DNA from: RGIG4140 sp045532865
Lineage (GTDB): Bacteria; Pseudomonadota; Alphaproteobacteria; CAAHEQ01; UBA3637
Direction: 5' to 3'
Assembly (NCBI GenBank): GCA_045532865.1
Contig: JAZSGT010000017.1
Coordinates: forward strand, 1 to 64,000
DNA length: 64,000 nucleotides
A model generated the notes under the pieces. It was not told the origin of the DNA, made no database searches, and worked only from the letters and a program-made list of their open reading frames with translations. Shown piece by piece: positions 7,728-16,553 of the stretch. The position numbers were made by a program, and so were the translations under genes. Every line of letters begins with the position of its first letter. Position 1 is the stretch's first letter.

Positions 7728-10493
7728 TTAGCTTTTTTGCCGTTCTTGAGATGGCAAAGTTTTTTGTTTTTGAGAAGCGATTTTTCTTTCTTCTAATACA
7801 ATTCCTTCTTGCACCAATAATTGTTTAAATGTTTCAAGAGCTTTGGGATGTTCATGCACACCTAAGGTAGTCTTTGTTCCTGACAAAACCTGTTCAATAA
7901 GAGGATACGCAATACCATCAACTTCAAATGTTTGTTTTTCATCACAATATTTTCGTAATTGGCGTGTGATAACCAAATCACCTTTTTTCAACAATATGCA
8001 TAAATCTCGACATGTTTTCATCCCCTGACGTTTCAATGGAACATTTAATGCGACCCCTTCTTTTTCTAATAACCGCTTAAATATTTCCAATCCCTTTGGA
8101 TGTTCATGTATACATAAAGCAATCTTTGAATGTGATTTAACTTTTTCAATAAGAGGATAAAAAATTCCATTAACTTCAAAAACCTCTCCTTTTTGATAAT
8201 ATTTTTCTATAACCCAATTCAATGAATCCGGAGATTTTTTTAACGACTTTGCTAAATCACAACAAGTTATCATCCCATTTCTTTTTAAAGGAATATCTAA
8301 TTCACTTCCCTCCTGTTCCAACAATTGTTTAAAAATATCAAAAGCATTTGAGTTCTCATGTAATGCTAAACATACCTTCTGTCCGGATTTCACTTTTTCA
8401 ACAAGGGGATATTCAACACCATCAATCTCAAAAGTTTTATTTTCATCATAATATTTTTGTAATTTATCTGCCCAAAACTGAGTTCTTTTATTTAATAAAT
8501 TTGTCAAATCAAGACTTGATTTCATACCCTCTCGTTTTATCGGAATATTAAATTCAACCCCTTCTTGTATTAACAACTGTTTAAAAACAGCGACAGCCTT
8601 TGCATTCTCATGCAAAGCTAAAATTATTCTTCCAGCACTTTTTACTTTTTCCACCAATGGATACGAAATACCCTTAACTTTAAATGTTTGTTTTTCATTA
8701 TAATATTTTTTTAAATACTCAACAAGAAATGTATCTTGCTTATTCAACAATTTTCTCAAATCAACACTTGATTTCATACCCTTTCGTTTTAATGGGATGC
8801 GAAATTCAACGCCACATTGTTTCAATAACTGTTTAAAAACAGCAACAGCCTTTGCATTCTCATGCAAAGCTAAGATTATTTTTCTGGGATTTCTTACTCT
8901 TTCTACCAATGGATATGAAACGCCATTAAATTCAAACGTTTGTTTTTCCTCATAATATTTTCTTAAATATTTAATTATACAGGCATCTGATTGATTTAAC
9001 AACCGGCTTAAATCAACCCTTGTCTTCATTCCCTCTCGTTTTAAAGGGATATGTTCTTCAAATACTTCGTTATCCGCTTCATTTTCAAGAGTGATTAATT
9101 CTTCAATATCGGAAAAAACCTCAAATGTTTCCAAAGAAATATGTTGTTTTGTTGGTCTTTCACTCTTATTTGATAAAATAAAATCCAAACCATTCTCATT
9201 TTTTTGATTTTTCAATAAAACACTTTTATTTGCAATATCTCGGTACAACACTTGACCATTAGCATGAGAAGATAAAATTGGGTTATCATAATCTGGATGC
9301 GCAAAAACAACATCCACAATCAAAGCAAACTTATTTTCATTTTCTGGATCAAGACGCAAAACACGACCACCCCGTTGCGCTTCAACCACTCTGGAACAAG
9401 TTGGATAGTTAATGCACATATCCAATTCAGGCATGTCAAACCCTTCAGAGAGTTTCCCAACCTGACATAAAATGGGTAAATCACCATTCACAAATTTATT
9501 CAAAATGGTTTTATCTTTTGTATTAGTTATCCAAGTGCCTGCAATTGTTTTGCCAAACAATTTATTCAACGCTCTGGCCTGTAATTTTGCCTCAGCCTGT
9601 GAACGGCAGTTAATCATGCATTTTTTACCTTGAACTTTACCAATTGTTTCATCCACATAATTTTGATAAAACACAGCAATTTCATTTGCAATTAACTCAT
9701 GCACATTTTTCCAATTTTTTGCATTTCCATTTTCTTGATAAGATTTCAGAGCTTGAGAAAGTGCTTTTTCAAGTTCGGCTTCATTATATTCACCCGTGGT
9801 TGTTTTTGAAACAGAACTTAAATCCACCTTAATTTTAGAAGAAAGTAAAACATTTTTGCAAGGCGTAAGCAATCCATCTTTCACAGCTTGCACTGTGTTC
9901 ATTTCAGATATCACTGAACCAAGCAAATTTTCCAAATTTTTATCTGGGGAATAAGCTGGCGTTGCTGTTAAACCATAACAACAAGCATTTGAAAAAGATT
10001 TAATTGCATCCATTCTGCTCTGAGACAACGAATGGTGAGCTTCATCCAACAACAAAAGGCCAACTTCTTTTGGGTTAATGTTGTTAACAAAGGTATTGAG
10101 TGAAGAATAAGTTGTTACAATAACATTGCTGGTTATATCTTTACCATAAGTATAAAAAGAACCAATGCTTAATGGTTCATTAAAATACATTTGATGAAAA
10201 TCTTGAAAACGCTTTATCATCCCATCGCCATTTTCATCTTTAATCAAACTTTGCGTTGGAACAACAACCACCACCTTACCCTTTGGATTATGTGATAAAT
10301 AACCTTCAGCCAACACATTCATCATCCTTGTTTTACCAAAACCAGTGGCAAGATCAAAAAAACCTTTTGTTAAATTTTCATCCACTCTTGATAAAAATTC
10401 ATCAAAAATATCTTTTTGAGCTGGTCTTAAATCTGAAATTGGCAAAAAAGATTTTATACCACTAACAAGAGTATTAAAATTTTGTTGTTTCAT
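7728..10493 (-). CDS. SF2 DEAD/DEAH helicase with five 84-residue C-terminal tandem repeats
   Basis: The protein has 921 residues. Residues 1-440 form a type-III-restriction/UvrB-like superfamily 2 ATPase. Walker A is ATGFGKT (49-55), motif II is DEAH (150-153), motif III is TATP (176-179) and motif VI is QRGGRVLR (373-380). Residues 482-901 are five tandem repeats of exactly 84 residues, each holding P-x-KR-x-GM, DL, KYY, YPL-(V/I)-E, HE and F-K-(Q/R)-LL. A basic tail of 20 residues follows. The start at 10493 was chosen because GAGGGG lies 7 bases upstream; a longer reading from 10547 would start in the promoter. It is alone between der and smpB and looks lineage-specific or acquired. Its role is unknown; defence or DNA repair are possibilities, not findings. 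Confidence 0.88.
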   Translation of the reverse strand: MKQQNFNTLVSGIKSFLPISDLRPAQKDIFDEFLSRVDENLTKGFFDLATGFGKTRMMNVLAEGYLSHNPKGKVVVVVPTQSLIKDENGDGMIKRFQDFHQMYFNEPLSIGSFYTYGKDITSNVIVTTYSSLNTFVNNINPKEVGLLLLDEAHHSLSQSRMDAIKSFSNACCYGLTATPAYSPDKNLENLLGSVISEMNTVQAVKDGLLTPCKNVLLSSKIKVDLSSVSKTTTGEYNEAELEKALSQALKSYQENGNAKNWKNVHELIANEIAVFYQNYVDETIGKVQGKKCMINCRSQAEAKLQARALNKLFGKTIAGTWITNTKDKTILNKFVNGDLPILCQVGKLSEGFDMPELDMCINYPTCSRVVEAQRGGRVLRLDPENENKFALIVDVVFAHPDYDNPILSSHANGQVLYRDIANKSVLLKNQKNENGLDFILSNKSERPTKQHISLETFEVFSDIEELITLENEADNEVFEEHIPLKREGMKTRVDLSRLLNQSDACIIKYLRKYYEEKQTFEFNGVSYPLVERVRNPRKIILALHENAKAVAVFKQLLKQCGVEFRIPLKRKGMKSSVDLRKLLNKQDTFLVEYLKKYYNEKQTFKVKGISYPLVEKVKSAGRIILALHENAKAVAVFKQLLIQEGVEFNIPIKREGMKSSLDLTNLLNKRTQFWADKLQKYYDENKTFEIDGVEYPLVEKVKSGQKVCLALHENSNAFDIFKQLLEQEGSELDIPLKRNGMITCCDLAKSLKKSPDSLNWVIEKYYQKGEVFEVNGIFYPLIEKVKSHSKIALCIHEHPKGLEIFKRLLEKEGVALNVPLKRQGMKTCRDLCILLKKGDLVITRQLRKYCDEKQTFEVDGIAYPLIEQVLSGTKTTLGVHEHPKALETFKQLLVQEGIVLEERKIASQKQKTLPSQERQKS
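7791..9050 (-). repeat. Five in-frame 252-base tandem repeats inside the helicase gene
   Basis: Units in gene order: 8799-9050, 8547-8798, 8295-8546, 8043-8294 and 7791-8042. The period is exactly 252 bases, with no insertion or deletion, shown by the conserved Met codon of the GM motif falling at 9027, 8775, 8523, 8271 and 8019. The first two units also share a 54-base block with only two differences (8827-8880 versus 8575-8628), which points to recent duplication or gene conversion. Confidence 0.95.
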
Positions 10494-10518
10494 ATAATTC
10501 CCCTCTAAATTTTTTGTA

Positions 10519-10547
10519 ATTATATCATAAAACAATAAAATTGTCAA
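10519..10547 (-). promoter_or_regulatory. Perfect consensus promoter of the helicase gene
   Basis: On the minus strand TTGACA (10542-10547), a 17-base spacer and TATAAT (10519-10524). A second TTGACA lies 14 bases further upstream. It gives a leader of about 20 bases before the ATG at 10493. Confidence 0.8.
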
Positions 10548-10575
10548 TCTTTTTTGTCAACACACAAAATGCACA

Positions 10576-10615
10576 TAAAAAAAGCCCCTTATTCTTTTTA
10601 TAAATAAGGAGACTT
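10576..10615 (-). terminator. Terminator after smpB
   Basis: CCTTATT / AATAAGG stem (10587-10593 with 10603-10609) followed on the minus strand by a U run (10577-10583). Confidence 0.6.
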
Positions 10616-10629
10616 CTTTTTGTTTTTAA

Positions 10630-11118
10630 CTATCTTTTCCCATTATTATAGTGGGCTAAAATCCGTTGTTTATCTCTATTCCAATCGCGTTTTTTAATGT
10701 CTTCACGCTTATCTGCCATATTTTTACCAACAGCCAACGCAATTTTGACTTTTGCAATTCCCCTTGCATTAAAATAAAGCTCTAATGGAATAACTGTTTT
10801 TCCTTTTTGTTCAATAGCTGCAAAAATTTTATTAAGTTCCCTTTCATGCAATAAAAGTTTTCTTGGACGTGAAGACTTTTCTTGCACAAAGCCACCTTTA
10901 GCTCCCAAATATTCTGCAATGTGTGCATTCACCAAAAACAACTCTCTGTTTTCAGTATCTGCATAGCTTTCATTAATTGTTGCATGACCTGCACGCAAAG
11001 ACTTAACTTCACCACCTGTCAACACAATACCAGCCTCAAATGTTTCCAAAATTTCATAATTAAAACGCGCTTTTCTATTTGTTGCAACTGTTCCTGTTGA
11101 AATGAGTGATTTTGACAC
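10630..11118 (-). CDS. smpB: SsrA-binding protein SmpB
   Basis: The tmRNA partner in trans-translation, rescuing stalled ribosomes. It has 162 residues, the usual length, with the beta-barrel motifs ARFNYEI, GTEVKSLR-like GGEVKSLRAGHATI and the basic C-terminal tail KREDIKKRDWNRDK that enters the decoding centre. The start codon is GTG, with AAAGGA seven bases upstream. It is the last gene of a prmA-pepP-smpB run with gaps of 2 and 4 bases. No tmRNA gene is visible in the window. Confidence 0.97.
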   Translation of the reverse strand: MSKSLISTGTVATNRKARFNYEILETFEAGIVLTGGEVKSLRAGHATINESYADTENRELFLVNAHIAEYLGAKGGFVQEKSSRPRKLLLHERELNKIFAAIEQKGKTVIPLELYFNARGIAKVKIALAVGKNMADKREDIKKRDWNRDKQRILAHYNNGKR

Positions 11119-11122
11119 AAAC

Positions 11123-12781
11123 TTATCCTTTCACAAACGCATCAATAAAAGGTTTTAAAACATTTTGTTCCTGCTTCGTTAAAAGAGGAAAAACTCTTTT
11201 TTCAACCTGTTGATGATATTCTTTTAACCAAATTTTTTCATTCTCTGTCAACAAAGCAAAATCCACTGCCCTGTAATCAAACGGAATGAATAATAAATCT
11301 TCAAAAACAAGATTTTCACCATCTATAACAGATAATAGCATATTTTCTAATCGAATACCAAACTTTTCTTCATAAGAATAAAAAGCTGGCTCATTTGAAA
11401 ACACCATATTGGGCAAAATACCTTTTTCATCTTTTGAATAAACAGCTGGTGGATATTCATGAACACCCAGCATCATACCAATACCATGCCCTGTCGAGTG
11501 ATAAAAATCCACCCCATCTTTTCTTAAATAAGAATGCGCAACTTCATCCATTGATGCAGAAGAAGACCCAACCTTTATTGAGCTTTTTGAAACACCAATG
11601 TGCCCTTTAAGCACTTGTGTGTATCGTTTTTTCATCAACAACGATGGTTCAGAAACAACAATTGTTCGTGTCATATCGGTTGTCCCATTCAAATAGTGAC
11701 CACCCGTGTCAACCAACAATAAAGGATTGTCTTTAACCTCAAACGCTGTTTCTTTTGTTGCCAAATAATGTGCCAACGCTGCGTGAATACCACTTGCTAC
11801 AATAGTATCAAAACTATCTGCAAAATAAAGCGGACTTTTTTTACGCAAGGATCTTAGTTTTTTATCACAATCAATTTCATTTATTTTTGATTTATTCTTT
11901 TCAACATATACCAAAAACTTGCAAATTACAGAACTTTCAAACAAACAAGCTTCTTTGATATTTTTTACTTCATTACTGTTTTTTTGAGCTTTCATGTCAT
12001 CAATAAAATCTGGAATATTTTGAATATCTACCTTGTTTTTATGAAGCTCACTTACCAAACCAAAAGTTGCCTTTGTAAAATCAAGACCAACCTTTAAGCC
12101 TTTTAAATTTATTTTTGAATTAAACTCTTTGACCTTTCCTTCTGCCGGCACAAACAATTGTTTATAAACAACAGGATAATCACTTTTTTTAATCGCTCTT
12201 TTATTTAAAAGCCAAGAAACATTTTCTGTTGATAAAACAAGAATACCATCTAAAGATAAATCTTTTATCTTTTTTTGAACAAGATCTAATTTTTCTTTTG
12301 ATGAAACACCTGTATAGCATAAAGGATAATCAAATAATTCTTGCTTAAAAGGTTTATTTTTAAACCAAGCAGAAAGTGTTTTTTGATCCAATGGAACGAG
12401 AAAAACAGAACTTTCTTTTAACAGTACATTCATTGCTTCATACCACATAAACGAATGCGCCCGTGGATCAAAAGCTATTTTCTTATTCCCCATATTTTCT
12501 TTTATCCAAAGTGACAAACGTGTATCCCTTGGTACTTCAAACACTTCAAAAGAAGATTGTCCTTTTGCTTGCTCTGTATATCTTGAATCAACGAACAAAA
12601 TGCCTCTATCTTTTAAAACAAGAGCTACTCCCTCAGACCCAGAAAAACCCGTCACTTTTTTTAATCTATTTTTATATGGCGGATAATAGCCAGACAAAAA
12701 AGGATCACTTCTTGAAATGAGAACACCATCCAAGTTTTCTTTTGTTAAATACTGTTGAATTAAACTCAATAAATCAGACAT
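11123..12781 (-). CDS. pepP: M24-family aminopeptidase P (Xaa-Pro aminopeptidase)
   Basis: Cytoplasmic metallopeptidase that removes N-terminal residues preceding proline. It has 552 residues, the long three-domain form: two creatinase-like N-terminal domains (about 1-290) and a pita-bread catalytic domain. Metal ligands can be seen as Asp in LLVDTGG, Asp in GTTDMTRT, His in STGHGIG, Glu in SNEPAFY and Glu in GIRLENM. It has a good Shine-Dalgarno (AAAGGA). It is transcribed with prmA upstream and smpB downstream. Confidence 0.92.
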   Translation of the reverse strand: MSDLLSLIQQYLTKENLDGVLISRSDPFLSGYYPPYKNRLKKVTGFSGSEGVALVLKDRGILFVDSRYTEQAKGQSSFEVFEVPRDTRLSLWIKENMGNKKIAFDPRAHSFMWYEAMNVLLKESSVFLVPLDQKTLSAWFKNKPFKQELFDYPLCYTGVSSKEKLDLVQKKIKDLSLDGILVLSTENVSWLLNKRAIKKSDYPVVYKQLFVPAEGKVKEFNSKINLKGLKVGLDFTKATFGLVSELHKNKVDIQNIPDFIDDMKAQKNSNEVKNIKEACLFESSVICKFLVYVEKNKSKINEIDCDKKLRSLRKKSPLYFADSFDTIVASGIHAALAHYLATKETAFEVKDNPLLLVDTGGHYLNGTTDMTRTIVVSEPSLLMKKRYTQVLKGHIGVSKSSIKVGSSSASMDEVAHSYLRKDGVDFYHSTGHGIGMMLGVHEYPPAVYSKDEKGILPNMVFSNEPAFYSYEEKFGIRLENMLLSVIDGENLVFEDLLFIPFDYRAVDFALLTENEKIWLKEYHQQVEKRVFPLLTKQEQNVLKPFIDAFVKG

Positions 12782-12783
12782 TT

Positions 12784-13653
12784 TTATCCTTTTTTAAGAA
12801 CAAGTGTGCTCCAACCATTAATCCGATAGCGTTTTACAAATTCAAACCCAATATCCGTATGGGCTTTTAAAACCCAACGTTCTTGTCTGTTTAAAAAGCC
12901 GGAAAGAATGGCAATTCCACCTTCATTCAAATGCTCTTTCAAATCAGCCGCCATATCCATCAATGGTCGAGCTAAAATATTGCATAAAACTAAATCATAT
13001 TTTTCAGAAACATCTTTATATCCATTGCTCAACCATACACGCATTAAATTTGACAATCCATTAATTTCAGCATTTGAAGTTGCCACACGCACGGATTCAG
13101 GGTCAATATCAACTGCATCAACAGGCTTATTAAAAGTTTTAGCATATGCCATTGATAAAATACCAGAACCACAACCAACGTCAATGACTTTGCTAGGCTC
13201 AAAATCAAGTTCATTAAGCGCAGTCAAACACCCATGTGTCGTTTGATGTTCACCCGTTCCAAAAGCTGTTGCTGCATCAATTTGAAGTGGGATCATCCCT
13301 TTTGGAGCTTCTTCTTCAACATGGGAACCATAAATATAATATTTACCAATTGAGAGTGGTTTAAAACTTTGATAACATTCTAACAACCAATTTTTATTTT
13401 CCATTGCATTTATTTGAATTTTTGGCACCTCAATCCCTGCAATTGAAGCAGCTTGCTCAATCACTGTTTGAACAATGTTTTCATCTGGTTTTCCTTCAAA
13501 AATAGCTTGCAATTCCCATTTGCCTTTATGCTCACCTTTTTCAATCATAACAGTCAAAACAGCAGCTGCAACTTCTGATAGCATATCTTCAAAAACAAAA
13601 ACATTTTCTGGATTTAACAAAATTTTAAAATCATAATTCAAAATATCAGTCAT
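12784..13653 (-). CDS. prmA: Ribosomal protein L11 methyltransferase PrmA
   Basis: SAM-dependent methyltransferase that trimethylates ribosomal protein L11. It has 289 residues, close to the family norm. The characteristic ATAFGTGEHQTT motif is near residue 130, the SAM-binding DVGCGSGIL near 158 and the NILARPL active-site motif near 225. AAAGGA precedes the ATG. It is the first gene of the prmA-pepP-smpB operon. Confidence 0.95.
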   Translation of the reverse strand: MTDILNYDFKILLNPENVFVFEDMLSEVAAAVLTVMIEKGEHKGKWELQAIFEGKPDENIVQTVIEQAASIAGIEVPKIQINAMENKNWLLECYQSFKPLSIGKYYIYGSHVEEEAPKGMIPLQIDAATAFGTGEHQTTHGCLTALNELDFEPSKVIDVGCGSGILSMAYAKTFNKPVDAVDIDPESVRVATSNAEINGLSNLMRVWLSNGYKDVSEKYDLVLCNILARPLMDMAADLKEHLNEGGIAILSGFLNRQERWVLKAHTDIGFEFVKRYRINGWSTLVLKKG

Positions 13654-13675
13654 TTATATCCTTTCAGTTAACAAA

Positions 13676-13704
13676 AAAATACGCTAATTTTCGCAAAAAA
13701 TCAA
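13676..13704 (-). promoter_or_regulatory. Possible promoter of prmA
   Basis: Minus strand TTGATT, a 17-base spacer, TATTTT, 23 bases upstream of the prmA start. Confidence 0.4.
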
Positions 13705-13807
13705 GGGAATAATCTATTTTGTAAATCTGATATAAAAAAAAATAACTTATACTTGCTTTATATATTTTTTTATGATACTTTTTTGAATAAAATTAAGGTA
13801 AATAAAA

Positions 13808-15088
13808 ATGAAAAAAAATGAACAACTTCATCGTTCACTAGATTATGTTTTTCGAGGCGGTGTTGCAACATCTGCCATGGACTCTTTGGCCGTTGGCAGC
13901 ACATTGATTGCCTATGCTTTGTTATTGGGTGCCGGCAATGTTGCTATTGGTATCTTAGGCGCCATTCCATTCATTGGGAATATGATTCATCTTTTTGCTT
14001 CCTATCTCATTGAAAAAGGTATATCAGCAAAAAAAATTGCTCTTATTTCTTCTTTTGTGGCACGCCCATTTTATCTTATTGCAGCATTGCTTTGTTTTTT
14101 TCCTAACGCTCCTTGGGCAGTGCCCGTTTTGATTATTTCACTTTTATTTTCATATTTAATCGGGTCTATGTGTGGTGGTGCTTGGATGCCTTGGATGAAA
14201 GCATTAATACCAGCTAAGTTGATGGGGAAATTTTTTTCTCATCGTTTTAAATGGATGATGATTGCTAAAATTGTTTGCTTTATTTTTGCATTTGCTTTGG
14301 TCAAAATCGCTACGCCTTATAAAAATGGGGAACTTTATTCTTATGCCTTTTTAATCTTCCTTGCTTTTTTAATCAGCTTATATGGCGCATACACCTTCAT
14401 TCATGTGGAAGATAAAAAAATTGAAACAAAACCAGATATGGCTTTTATTCAAAAAGTTGCACACACATTTAAAAATAAACCTTTTTCAAAACTATTAACA
14501 GCGTTGAGTGTATTAAATTTTTCAACAAACTTTATCACCCCATTTTTAACTGTTTTTATGCTCAAAAATTTAAATGTACCAATGTCAACAATCATCGCAC
14601 TCACACTTTTGCAATGGGTTGTTTATACTTTTATTGTAAAAAAATGGGGTAAAATGTCCGATAAAAAGGGACCTGAAAAAATATTAATTGCCTCTATTCC
14701 TATCTTTATTCTTTGCACCCTTGTCTTTTTAGGATTAAACATCTTCCCTGTTCAAGGAATTCTTTTGCTTGGCATTTTAATTTTTGTGAATATTTTATTA
14801 GGCATTTCAACAGCAGCCCTTGCCCTTGGTATTAATAATACAAGTCTTCTTTATATGCCAAAAGATATGTCTTCTGTTTATCTATCAGTCAATTCTGTGT
14901 TCAAATCGTTTGCAGCGGCTCTTGGCTCAATTATTGCAGGATACGCCCTTCAAGGGTTTGCCGCTTTAGCTGATATCTTATCAATAACCAATCAAACACT
15001 ATTTCAATGGAATATGTTCTATTTAACAACGATTATTCTTTGCATTTTATCAATTTATTTGCTAAAAAAAGTAAAAAAGTGTTTCTAG
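13808..15088 (+). CDS. MFS-type transporter
   Basis: Polytopic inner-membrane protein of 426 residues with about 12 hydrophobic segments. It has an MFS-like half-repeat and a basic loop (KKWGKMSDKKGPEK, near 280) of the loop 8-9 type. The substrate is unknown. It is transcribed with the CMP-sugar synthetase-like gene 15 bases downstream, which may hint at export or uptake of a sugar or glycoconjugate; that is inference from spacing only. Confidence 0.8.
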   Translation: MKKNEQLHRSLDYVFRGGVATSAMDSLAVGSTLIAYALLLGAGNVAIGILGAIPFIGNMIHLFASYLIEKGISAKKIALISSFVARPFYLIAALLCFFPNAPWAVPVLIISLLFSYLIGSMCGGAWMPWMKALIPAKLMGKFFSHRFKWMMIAKIVCFIFAFALVKIATPYKNGELYSYAFLIFLAFLISLYGAYTFIHVEDKKIETKPDMAFIQKVAHTFKNKPFSKLLTALSVLNFSTNFITPFLTVFMLKNLNVPMSTIIALTLLQWVVYTFIVKKWGKMSDKKGPEKILIASIPIFILCTLVFLGLNIFPVQGILLLGILIFVNILLGISTAALALGINNTSLLYMPKDMSSVYLSVNSVFKSFAAALGSIIAGYALQGFAALADILSITNQTLFQWNMFYLTTIILCILSIYLLKKVKKCF

Positions 15089-15103
15089 CATGAAGGATTA
15101 ACA

Positions 15104-15793
15104 ATGTATAACGGAAAAACTATTTTAGCCCTTATCACTGCACGTGCTGGCTCAAAAGGAATTATTGATAAAAATCTTTATCCTATTAATAAAAAACCAC
15201 TCATAAACTACACAATTGAAGCTGCCAAAAAATCCAAATATTTGGATGCGATTTATTGCACAACCGATGGTGAAAAAATCAAAAACGCCTGCTTAGAAGC
15301 TGACATTGACGTTATAGACAGACCTGAAGAATTAGCCAGCGACACATCAAAATCCATTGACTGTGTTATTCACGCAATTGAAGAATTAAAAAAACAAGGC
15401 AAGGAATTTGATTATGTCCTTCTGCTTCAACCAACCAGTCCTTTAAGACAATCCTTTCACATTGATGGAATCATTCAAGAATGTATCGATAAAGGATTAG
15501 ATCAAATACTCTCGGTTCATCAAGTGGAATATAACCCTATCTTGGTTCGCTTTGATAACAAGGGAAAACTCACAAATATTTTAAACCAACAATCAACTGT
15601 TCGCAGACAAGACATGCCCAAAACCGTTTATGTCAATGGGATGCTTTATTTAAGCAAATCAGAGTTGTTAACGCTTGAAACAAGTTTGAACGATATTCCA
15701 AATGGTTATGAAGTTGATCCACATTTTGCACTTGATATCAATGATATGCACGACATTGAGCTAGCTGAAATAATGCTAAAACAAATGGATTAA
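15104..15793 (+). CDS. Acylneuraminate cytidylyltransferase family protein (NeuA/PseF-like)
   Basis: Nucleotidyltransferase of 229 residues that activates a nonulosonic or Kdo-like sugar with CMP. The N-terminal CTP-binding signature is ARAGSKGIIDKN (residues 13-24; family form R-x-GSKG-I-xx-KN), and LLQPTSPLR near 108 is diagnostic of this family. Ending in ALDINDMHDIELAE is also typical. No sialic, legionaminic or pseudaminic acid synthase gene is nearby, so the sugar cannot be named. It follows the MFS gene by 15 bases. Confidence 0.87.
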   Translation: MYNGKTILALITARAGSKGIIDKNLYPINKKPLINYTIEAAKKSKYLDAIYCTTDGEKIKNACLEADIDVIDRPEELASDTSKSIDCVIHAIEELKKQGKEFDYVLLLQPTSPLRQSFHIDGIIQECIDKGLDQILSVHQVEYNPILVRFDNKGKLTNILNQQSTVRRQDMPKTVYVNGMLYLSKSELLTLETSLNDIPNGYEVDPHFALDINDMHDIELAEIMLKQMD

Positions 15794-15797
15794 CCTC

Positions 15798-15826
15798 TTT
15801 ACATTTTATTTTTTTTGTATTTTAAT
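15798..15826 (+). promoter_or_regulatory. Possible promoter of the cyclophilin gene
   Basis: TTTACA, a 17-base spacer and TTTAAT, ending 28 bases before the start codon. Confidence 0.35.
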
Positions 15827-15854
15827 AATCCTGTTAAAACTGAAAGGACAAACA

Positions 15855-16400
15855 ATGAAAAAATGGCTACTTTCACTTATTACAGGATTATTTATTACTT
15901 CAAGCGTAGGAGCTCAAACAATGGATAAAGAAAATACACTTTACTTAGACACTGAAAATGGTCGCGTAACAATTGAATTATACCCAGATGTTGCCCCAAA
16001 TCACGTTGCAAGAATCAAAGAATTAACACGTGAAGGATTTTATAACGGTGTTAAATTCCACCGTGTTATCCCAGGATTTATGGCACAAACAGGTGATCCA
16101 ACCGGCACTGGTATGGGTGGTTCAGGCAAAAAACTCAAAGCTGAATTCAACAAAAAACACCATGGCCGTGGAACTGTTTCTATGGCAAGAGCAATGGATC
16201 CAAACAGCGCTGACAGCCAATTCTTCATCTGCTTTGATGATGCAGGTTTCTTAGATGGTCAATACACTGTTTTTGGTCAAGTAACATCAGGGATGGAATT
16301 TGTTGATATGATTAAAGCAGGTACTTCAGCAAACAACGGGAAAGTATCAAACCCAGATATCATTGTTAAAATGCAAGTTGCAGCTGATGCTGATAAATAA
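15855..16400 (+). CDS. Secreted cyclophilin-type peptidyl-prolyl isomerase
   Basis: Prolyl isomerase acting on folding proteins in the periplasm. It has 181 residues, starting with a Sec signal peptide (about 1-20, cleavage after SVGAQ/T region). The cyclophilin core has FHRVIPGFMAQTGDPTGTG (catalytic Arg in FHRV), MARAMDPNSADSQFFI and FLDGQYTVFGQV. It has the PpiA/PpiB bacterial length. AAAGGA lies upstream. A strong terminator follows. Confidence 0.94.
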   Translation: MKKWLLSLITGLFITSSVGAQTMDKENTLYLDTENGRVTIELYPDVAPNHVARIKELTREGFYNGVKFHRVIPGFMAQTGDPTGTGMGGSGKKLKAEFNKKHHGRGTVSMARAMDPNSADSQFFICFDDAGFLDGQYTVFGQVTSGMEFVDMIKAGTSANNGKVSNPDIIVKMQVAADADK

Positions 16401-16414
16401 TTTTTAACCTCTTA

Positions 16415-16448
16415 TAAAAAGCGCCGATATTCTCGGCGCTTTTTTTAT
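16415..16448 (+). terminator. Intrinsic terminator after the cyclophilin
   Basis: AGCGCCGA / TCGGCGCT stem (16420-16440) with a short loop, followed by seven T. Confidence 0.9.
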
Positions 16449-16504
16449 AGAAAAAATGATATAATATTTTTATATCAATATTAAATAATGATAATTTATA
16501 ACAA

Positions 16505-16541
16505 TAAAAAAAGAGAGTGGATTTACCACTCTCTTTTTTTG
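16505..16541 (-). terminator. Intrinsic terminator after gyrA
   Basis: AGAGAGTGG / CCACTCTCT stem flanked by A and T runs, immediately downstream of the gyrA stop. The flanks make it usable on both strands. Confidence 0.88.
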
Positions 16542-16553
16542 TTCACATAAAGA

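Noticed and set aside
7791..9050. CRISPR array
   Set aside because: The 252-base repeats are in-frame coding units of a protein, with no spacers.
10494..10547. Longer helicase start at 10547
   Set aside because: These codons lie in the promoter; the ATG at 10493 has GAGGGG.
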